Below are positions 58,241 through 64,000 of a DNA stretch of 64,000 nucleotides, piece after piece. Source of the DNA: Deinococcus seoulensis (GTDB taxonomy: Bacteria; Deinococcota; Deinococci; Deinococcales; Deinococcaceae). Position numbers and translations under genes: made by a program. Below the pieces are notes generated by a model that saw only the letters and a program-made list of their open reading frames with translations, was not told where the DNA came from and made no database searches. The stretch covers positions 1 to 64,000 of the forward strand of contig NZ_BMQM01000021.1 in the NCBI RefSeq assembly GCF_014648115.1, in the 5' to 3' direction. The stretch's first letter is position 1. Each line of letters opens with the position of its first letter.

Positions 58241-59418
58241 ACCGCGACCAGTTCATCCGCCACGCCACACGCGGCCTGTGGGGCACGAAAAAACGCGACG
58301 CCGCCCTGGAACTGCGCGGCGCCATCGAGGACAAGATCTACCGCCACCAGCTCTGCGGCCTGAGTGAGCTGGAGGCAGAACGGGCCGCGCTGCGCGACCT
58401 GGGTAACCCCCACGCCATCGCCCGCGACCTCAGCGGCGTCCACACCGCACCCGCCGCCATCCGGGCGACCCTGCTGCTGGGTGTGGCCGGGCTGCTGAGC
58501 TTGCAGGCCGTGGCGCAGGTCCCGGCGGTCGGGTCGGCGTTCCGGACGCAGGATCTTCAGGAGTGCCGTGTGCTCAGTCCGGAGGAGGTCGCCAGTCTGC
58601 CCCCCGGGGCGCTGGCGCGCATCCAGCGCGTGTATGCCCAGTACGGAGGGCCAGAAGGCCTGAACGCTCAGTGCAAGAAGGGAGCTTTTCTCTTCCCACT
58701 TCTGAACGTCACGGATCTGCTGGCCGCCATGACCGCTGCGAAGGTGCCCGTATACGCCGATCCCTTGACGACCAGTGCGCTCGTCCTCAAGGGAAGCCCG
58801 ACGGGCAATCCGCAAATCTCCTACATGACGGAGCTGGTCAATGGTCAGCGGTACGTGCCCAGCCGCGTGCTGATGGGGTTCGTCCGGTCCGTGACGGACC
58901 AGTCGTTTACCCTGACGGGCCTGACCAACCCGGTGTTGACCATCGGCGCGGCCCGCATTCCTGTCGGCACCGCGCAGGCTCCGGTGCGCACGGTGGACAT
59001 CCTGGGTGCAGGGCTGGCCGACGCGCGCCGGACAGACACGTCGCTGCCACTGCCCGTGAATGTGATGCCCATTGACTCGACGTTCGCGTTCGATCCCGCC
59101 GCCCCTCAACTGGCTGTGCCAGGTCAGGACGGCGAGGTATTCGCCGTGGTGCAGAACATCCGGCAGCTCAATCAGAAGGCCTTCAACGGTGGCGATGAAT
59201 CGGAGACGTTGTGGGTCCGGGCGCGGCAGGACGGCCGCATCGCGTTCACGGACGAGGTGAATCTGAACGTGCGACTGGTGAACTCGCAGGCGGAACTCGA
59301 TCAGGCGACCGCGCAGGGTGTGAAGGCGGCGGTGGTGTACCGCGTGAACACGGCGAACCTCCAGCGTCCGGTGCTGACCGTCGTTCCGGCGGCGCAGGTG
59401 CGGATGGTGCAGCCCTGA
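58237..59418 (+). CDS. PadR-linked membrane-anchored protein with DUF1700/permease-prefix-like start
   Basis: 393 residues. Residues 1-70 (LRGAIEDKIYRHQLCGLSELEAERAALRDLGNPHAIARDLSGVH) are the helical prefix found next to PadR genes. One membrane segment follows (~73-95), then a long extracytoplasmic beta domain (LTGLTNPVLTIGAARIPVG; QLNQKAFNGGDESETLWVRARQDGRIAF). Translation is coupled to padR by a 4-nt overlap. Function unknown. Confidence 0.82.
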   Translation: MNRDQFIRHATRGLWGTKKRDAALELRGAIEDKIYRHQLCGLSELEAERAALRDLGNPHAIARDLSGVHTAPAAIRATLLLGVAGLLSLQAVAQVPAVGSAFRTQDLQECRVLSPEEVASLPPGALARIQRVYAQYGGPEGLNAQCKKGAFLFPLLNVTDLLAAMTAAKVPVYADPLTTSALVLKGSPTGNPQISYMTELVNGQRYVPSRVLMGFVRSVTDQSFTLTGLTNPVLTIGAARIPVGTAQAPVRTVDILGAGLADARRTDTSLPLPVNVMPIDSTFAFDPAAPQLAVPGQDGEVFAVVQNIRQLNQKAFNGGDESETLWVRARQDGRIAFTDEVNLNVRLVNSQAELDQATAQGVKAAVVYRVNTANLQRPVLTVVPAAQVRMVQP

Positions 59419-59483
59419 TCGGCTTCCTGATTCGTTGAGGGGGCGTGGGCGGCAGCTCACGCCCCCCTTGCCAGCACCTGCTG

Positions 59484-60257
59484 TTACAGCTGTGGGACGT
59501 GTTCGGCGAGGTCGCCGAGCAGGTCGCGGGCGGTCAGGTCGATGCGGACGGGCGTGACGCTGATCAGTCCGGCTTCGACGGCGCCGTAGTCGGTGGCCTC
59601 GTCGTGGGCGTCGGGGGCGGTGCTGGTGCCGGATACCCAGTGGTATTCGCGCCCTTCGGGGTCGTGGCGGGTGACGAGGCGGTCTTCCCAGCGGTGCTCG
59701 CCGACGCGGGTGACGCGCACGCCGGTGGGTGTGTGGGCGGGGAAGTTCACGTTCAGCAGGGTGCGGGGGGGCAGGCCGCGCGTCAGGACGGTCTGGGCGA
59801 GGCGGGCGGCGTACGCGGCGCCGGGTGCGAAGTCGTACTCTCCGGCGGGTGTGGCGCGCTGGCTGAAGGCGATGGCGGGAATGCCGAGGCTCATGCCCTC
59901 GATGGCGGCGGCGACGGTGCCGCTGTGGGTCAGGTCGTCCCCGAGGTTCGGGCCGAGGTTGATGCCGCTGACCACGAGGTCCGGCTGGCCGGTCAGGTGC
60001 ACGCCCAGCACGACGCAGTCGGCGGGCGTGCCGTCCACGCGGTACGCGGGAATGTCGCCGAAACCGGCGCTGGCGGTGTGCTTGAAGCGCAGGGGGCGGC
60101 GGATGGTGATGCCGTGCCCGACGGCGCTCTGTTCGACGTCGGGGGCGCTGACGATCACGTCCGCGAAGGTGCTCATGGCCTGGGCCAGGGCCTTGATGCC
60201 GGGGCTGAAGATGCCGTCGTCGTTCGCGACGAGGATCCGGGGGCGGGGGGTGGTCAT
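59484..60257 (-). CDS. surE: 5'/3'-nucleotidase SurE
   Basis: 257 residues. N-terminal metal motif VANDDGIFSPGI, then SAPDVEQSAVGHGIT and DLVVSGINLGPNLGDDLTHSGTVAAA, all SurE signatures. Dephosphorylates nucleoside monophosphates and exopolyphosphate. TACGCT 6 nt before the ATG, leaderless start. Confidence 0.96.
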   Translation of the reverse strand: MTTPRPRILVANDDGIFSPGIKALAQAMSTFADVIVSAPDVEQSAVGHGITIRRPLRFKHTASAGFGDIPAYRVDGTPADCVVLGVHLTGQPDLVVSGINLGPNLGDDLTHSGTVAAAIEGMSLGIPAIAFSQRATPAGEYDFAPGAAYAARLAQTVLTRGLPPRTLLNVNFPAHTPTGVRVTRVGEHRWEDRLVTRHDPEGREYHWVSGTSTAPDAHDEATDYGAVEAGLISVTPVRIDLTARDLLGDLAEHVPQL

Positions 60258-60326
60258 GGGGGCAGCGTAGCGCGCCGCCTGTCATGACCGCACCTGCGGG
60301 TCGCGCGGGCTGGCGCGGGCACGTGG

Positions 60327-60365
60327 GTGAGGGGCAGCTCCGCCTGTCACGGAGCCGCCCCTCAC
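60327..60365 (-). terminator. hairpin between the TPR gene and surE
   Basis: GTGAGGGGC-A-GCTCCG (60327-60342) pairs with CGGAGC-C-GCCCCTCAC (60350-60365), 15 bp with one mismatch. It lies 14 nt after the stop at 60379. No T-run. Confidence 0.6.
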
Positions 60366-60378
60366 GGTTCGGCCGGGG

Positions 60379-61551
60379 TTACTTGCCCTGCTGCGCGAGT
60401 TTCAGGTAGTAGGCGCTGCTCTTGTCGGTCGGGTCGAGGGTCACGGCCTGCGTGTATGCCTCGGCGGCGCCCGCGTAGTTCTTCGCTTCGTAGCGGGTGC
60501 GGCCCAACCACGCCCAGGCTTTGGCGTAGCGGGGGTTCTGTTGCGTGGCGGCCAGGAATCCGGCCTCGGCGGCCGTTTTGTCACCGGCGGTGTACTTCTG
60601 GTACGCGGCGCGGTAGGTCTGCACGGCGTTCAGGCCGTACTGCTGCGCTTCGGTGGCCAGCGCGAGGTTGAATTTGTCGGCGGCGGTGGGGCTGGGCAGG
60701 GCGTTCAGGGCCGTGTAGGCGTCCAGGGCGGCCTGGGTGTTCCCGAGTTCCAGGGCGAGGCGGCCCGCTTCGCGTTGCGCTTCGGTGAAGTTGGGGGCGC
60801 TGCGGGCGGCTTCCTGGAATCCGGCGAGGGCCTGCGTTTTGCGTCCGGCTTCGCGGTCGCCGTAGGCGCGGCTGAAGGCGCGGGTGGCGGCGGGGCCGTA
60901 ACGTCCGGCGCTCTGCGCGAGTCCCTGGAAGTACGTCAGGGTCTTGTCGGCGGGGTTCAGGGTGACGGCGCGGGCGTAGAGGGTCTGCGCCTGGGTGTAG
61001 TTCCCGGCTTCCAGGGCGGTGCGGGCGGCCCAGGTGGCGCAGGGGACGCTGTTCGGGTCGAGTTGCAGGCAGGCGGCGAAGAAGGTGGCGGCCTGGTCGG
61101 GCATGTTGCGGGTGTACGCCGAGTACCCGAGGTTGTACTGCACGGTGGCGGCCATCTGCGATTCGGGCGTTCCGGCGGCGGGGGCGGCGCGGAAGTACGC
61201 GGCCCAGGCGCTTTCGGCCTGTTTCCAGAAGCCGACTTCGGTGTAGATCTGCGCGCGGAGTTTCAGGTAGTCAGGGTTGCCGGGCGCGGCGCTGACGGCG
61301 GTTTCGGCGGCGGCGGCGGCCTGTTTCCAGAGGGTCTGGTCGATGTTGGCGCTGCCTGCGGGGTAGGCGCTGCGGGCCTTGAGGATCAGGTCGCGGGCCT
61401 CGGCGGCGGCCTGCGCGGCGCTCTGGGTCTGCGTGAGCAGGCTGGTGGGTGCGGGCGTGGGTGCGGTCTGGGCGGGTTCGGTCTGGGCGCTGGCGTGGCC
61501 CAGCAGGGCGGCGGTCAGGGTCAGGATCAGGGTGGGGCGGGTGGGGGTCAT
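60379..61551 (-). CDS. exported TPR-repeat protein
   Basis: 390 residues from ATG 61551 after AAGGAG; a longer open frame is not coding. Signal peptide ends near GHASA. At least six TPR units (for example ATFFAACLQLDPNSVPCATWAARTALEAGNYTQAQTLYARAVTLNP and YAKAWAWLGRTRYEAKNYAGAAEAYTQAVTLDP). A protein-protein scaffold in the envelope; partner unknown. Confidence 0.9.
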   Translation of the reverse strand: MTPTRPTLILTLTAALLGHASAQTEPAQTAPTPAPTSLLTQTQSAAQAAAEARDLILKARSAYPAGSANIDQTLWKQAAAAAETAVSAAPGNPDYLKLRAQIYTEVGFWKQAESAWAAYFRAAPAAGTPESQMAATVQYNLGYSAYTRNMPDQAATFFAACLQLDPNSVPCATWAARTALEAGNYTQAQTLYARAVTLNPADKTLTYFQGLAQSAGRYGPAATRAFSRAYGDREAGRKTQALAGFQEAARSAPNFTEAQREAGRLALELGNTQAALDAYTALNALPSPTAADKFNLALATEAQQYGLNAVQTYRAAYQKYTAGDKTAAEAGFLAATQQNPRYAKAWAWLGRTRYEAKNYAGAAEAYTQAVTLDPTDKSSAYYLKLAQQGK

Positions 61552-61779
61552 GGTTCTCCTTGGGGCGGCGTGCGCCGGGTGAACGGGAAGGAACGGGCTC
61601 TCAACTGACTGACGGTCATTGTAACCACGCTTACCTGACCGGCGGGAGTGAAGTTGCGTGAGGGGCCGTTCATGCTCATGCCACCCGCCATGCCCGGCGC
61701 GTCCCCGCAGGGACCGGAGAGACTGGACTGGGATCAGCGGCAGGGTCGCGGGGGCGCCTGTCTGGTAAAACAGAGCATT

Positions 61780-62435
<656 letters not shown>

Positions 62436-62436
<1 letters not shown>

Positions 62437-62571
62437 TACGGGTTCCGTTTGTTTCGTTAACAGATCGGAACACCACCGATCTGCCCACTCCACGTCCGGA
62501 ACCCGCCCTGCTCCCACTCGCATCCGCTCGGACCCAACGGTCTTTGCAGCCCATTCAATCGGAGTCCGTAT
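62436..62571 (-). repeat. interspersed palindromic repeat, full copy D (inverted)
   Basis: 136 bp between def and fmt, bounded by ATACGGGTTCCG and GGAGTCCGTAT. Hairpin 2 CAGATCGG/CCGATCTG, core CTCCCACTCGCATCCGCT, hairpin 1 partly degraded. The left end shares bases with the def stop, the right end with the fmt start and its GGAG ribosome binding site. Confidence 0.88.
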
Positions 62572-63523
62572 GAGTGCCCGCCCGCCGCGCGTGGCGTTCT
62601 TCGGGTCGCCCGCCTTCGCCCTGCCGGTGCTGGAAGCGATCCGCGAGCGCTTCGAGGTGGTGCTGGTCGTGGCGCAGCCGGACAAACCGGTGGGGCGCGG
62701 CCTGAAGCTCACGCCGCCGCCCGTCGCGGCCCGCGCCGCCGAACTGGGCCTGCCGCTCGCGCAACCCACGAAGCTGCGCCGCAACCCGGACTTCGAGGCG
62801 ACCCTGCGCGACTCCGGCGCGGACGTGGCCGTCACCTGCGCGTACGGCAAGATCCTGCCCGCCAGCGTGCTGGAGGTTCCCCGGTACGGGTTCCTGAACA
62901 CGCACACCAGCCTGCTGCCCGCCTACCGGGGGGCCGCGCCGATCCAGTGGGCGCTGATCCGGGGGGAGGCGGTGACCGGCACGACGATCATGCAGACCGA
63001 CGAGGGCATGGACACCGGCCCGGTGCTGTTACAGGAGCCGCTGCCCATCGCGCCCGAGTGGACGGCCCATGAACTCGCAGACGCCCTGAGCGCCCAGGCT
63101 TCGCGGCTGATCGTGCAGGCGCTGTCCGACCTGGACGGCCTCTCGCCCACCCCGCAGGACGAGGCGCAGGCCACGCACGCCCCCATGCTCACCAAGGAGG
63201 ACGGCTTCGTCCGCTGGACCGACACGGCCGCGCAGATCGTGAACCGCTCCCGTGGCGTGGCCGCGTGGCCGCAGACGACCGCCTTCCTGAACGGCGCCCG
63301 CCTGAAACTCGCGGGCCTCAGCGTCACGACGGGCAGCAGCCAGCCCGGCGAGGTTCTGCGCGTCACCGAGAGCGGCCTGACCGTCGCCGCGCAGGCGGGT
63401 GCCGTGCTGATCCGCACCGTGCAACCCGAGGCCCGCAAGGCCCAGCCCGCCCACACCTGGGCGCAGGCCGCCGGAATCACGCCCGGCACCCGCCTCGACC
63501 TGTGGGAACCCACCGACCCCTGA
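62570..63523 (+). CDS. fmt: methionyl-tRNA formyltransferase
   Basis: 317 residues. N-terminal transferase domain with FFGSPAFALPVLEAI, the folate/catalytic part FLNTHTSLLPAYRGAAPIQWAL (catalytic Asn/His) and ETGTTIM-like TGTTIMQTDEGMDTGPVL; C-terminal OB domain. Formylates initiator Met-tRNA. The ATG and the GGAG five bases upstream are inside repeat copy D. Confidence 0.96.
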   Translation: MSARPPRVAFFGSPAFALPVLEAIRERFEVVLVVAQPDKPVGRGLKLTPPPVAARAAELGLPLAQPTKLRRNPDFEATLRDSGADVAVTCAYGKILPASVLEVPRYGFLNTHTSLLPAYRGAAPIQWALIRGEAVTGTTIMQTDEGMDTGPVLLQEPLPIAPEWTAHELADALSAQASRLIVQALSDLDGLSPTPQDEAQATHAPMLTKEDGFVRWTDTAAQIVNRSRGVAAWPQTTAFLNGARLKLAGLSVTTGSSQPGEVLRVTESGLTVAAQAGAVLIRTVQPEARKAQPAHTWAQAAGITPGTRLDLWEPTDP

Positions 63524-63539
63524 CCCCGTAAGGGACAGC

Positions 63540-64000
63540 GTGAAGCTCACCTTTCCCCTGACGCTGGAATTCAAGTTCAGCCTGTTCACCGAACTGCGCG
63601 TCACGGACGCGAGCGGCGCCCTCGTCGCACTCGTCAAGGAAAAGACCTTCAGCGTCCGCGACGAGGTCCGCGTGTACAGCGACGAGACCCGCCGGGTGCA
63701 GACGCACGCCATGAAAGCCCAGGGATTCATGGCCGGAGCGCTCGACTGGAAAGCCCGGCGCCTGATCAGCCGCGCGGACGGCAGTCCCGTCGGCGCGCTC
63801 CAGGCGCAGGGCCTGCGGACCCTGTGGGGTGCGAGTTACGACCTGCTCGGCCCGGAACAGGAGGCCCGCTTCACCATCCGCGACGACCAGCCCTGGCTGA
63901 GCGTCGTCGAGGGCGCCATCGGAGTCATCCCGTTCATCGGGGATCTGATCGCCATGGGCTTCGATTACCTCGTGAACCCCACCTACACCGTCACCGACGC
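63540..64000 (+). CDS. LURP-one/scramblase-like protein, partial at window end
   Basis: 153 codons visible, GTG start with AAGGGA upstream, 16 nt after fmt. The pattern LTLEFKFSLFTELRVTDASGALVALVKEK followed by FSVRDEVRVYSDETRR and a hydrophobic VVEGAIGVIPFIGDLIAMG fits the LURP-one-related tubby-like barrel. It runs off the right edge without a stop. Function unknown; often single-copy in deinococci. Confidence 0.78.
   Translation, partial: MKLTFPLTLEFKFSLFTELRVTDASGALVALVKEKTFSVRDEVRVYSDETRRVQTHAMKAQGFMAGALDWKARRLISRADGSPVGALQAQGLRTLWGASYDLLGPEQEARFTIRDDQPWLSVVEGAIGVIPFIGDLIAMGFDYLVNPTYTVTD

Noticed and set aside
58138..60285. 715-codon minus-strand frame over the PadR pair and surE
   Set aside because: Runs through surE in another frame and has Arg/Pro/His-only composition.

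Overview
This window reads as a chromosomal segment of a Deinococcus species. The evidence is high-GC coding with strong third-position G/C bias, a compact RNase II with an N-terminal helix-turn-helix, a PriA whose helicase motifs are eroded, DUF11-rich surface proteins, and many genes whose start codon lies 5-7 nt after a TANNNT -10 box, the leaderless pattern known from Deinococcus. The species itself cannot be fixed from the sequence.

Left part (1-9950, minus strand): a four-gene cluster of large secreted DUF11/Ig-like surface proteins, transcribed from a promoter that overlaps the carA stop codon. Its long leader carries an intrinsic-terminator hairpin just before the first ribosome binding site. 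9944-20000: carA, a DUF3352 exported protein, then an arginine block on the minus strand (argG, two GNATs, a lipoprotein, argH, three more GNATs and an ArgA-like N-acetylglutamate synthase). carB lies further right at 26866. Between them are two small beta-barrel proteins, an aminotransferase, two tandem diguanylate cyclases, an alanine/ornithine-racemase-family enzyme and another GNAT. argG and carB share TATGCA/TGCATA-type sites that could be arginine operators.

30000-34700 is an accessory stretch. It holds a very AT-rich two-gene DUF262 + HEPN module (candidate anti-phage or abortive system), a HigBA-like toxin-antitoxin pair, tRNA-Ala(GGC), a winged-helix protein, and a Fic protein preceded by a 52-59 codon ORF with the class I Fic-inhibitory motif. 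34758-47300 is mostly housekeeping: acyl-CoA dehydrogenase, a Crp/Fnr regulator, CsaA, a DUF2089 / SHOCT-like / DUF4097-like gene group, RNase II, an EamA transporter and the PriA pseudohelicase. At 47339 an unknown gene is split by a 1131-bp IS4-type element with perfect 20-bp terminal repeats and a 9-bp target duplication.

49331-64000: an ABC exporter, then a chimeric DUF4157 (eCIS-core) protein. Its GC-rich, QR-repeat N-terminus is joined to an AT-rich C-terminal HExxH metallopeptidase and followed by a small secreted protein. After this come a lipoprotein, a COG0523 GTPase, DUF2231, a hotdog thioesterase, a LysM-M23 peptidase, a PadR pair, surE, a TPR protein, def-fmt and a partial LURP-one-like gene. 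A family of about 135-bp interspersed palindromic repeats is scattered from 24683 to 62571. Copies abut TGA stop codons, keep two hairpins with compensatory changes, and in one case supply the ribosome binding site and start of fmt.
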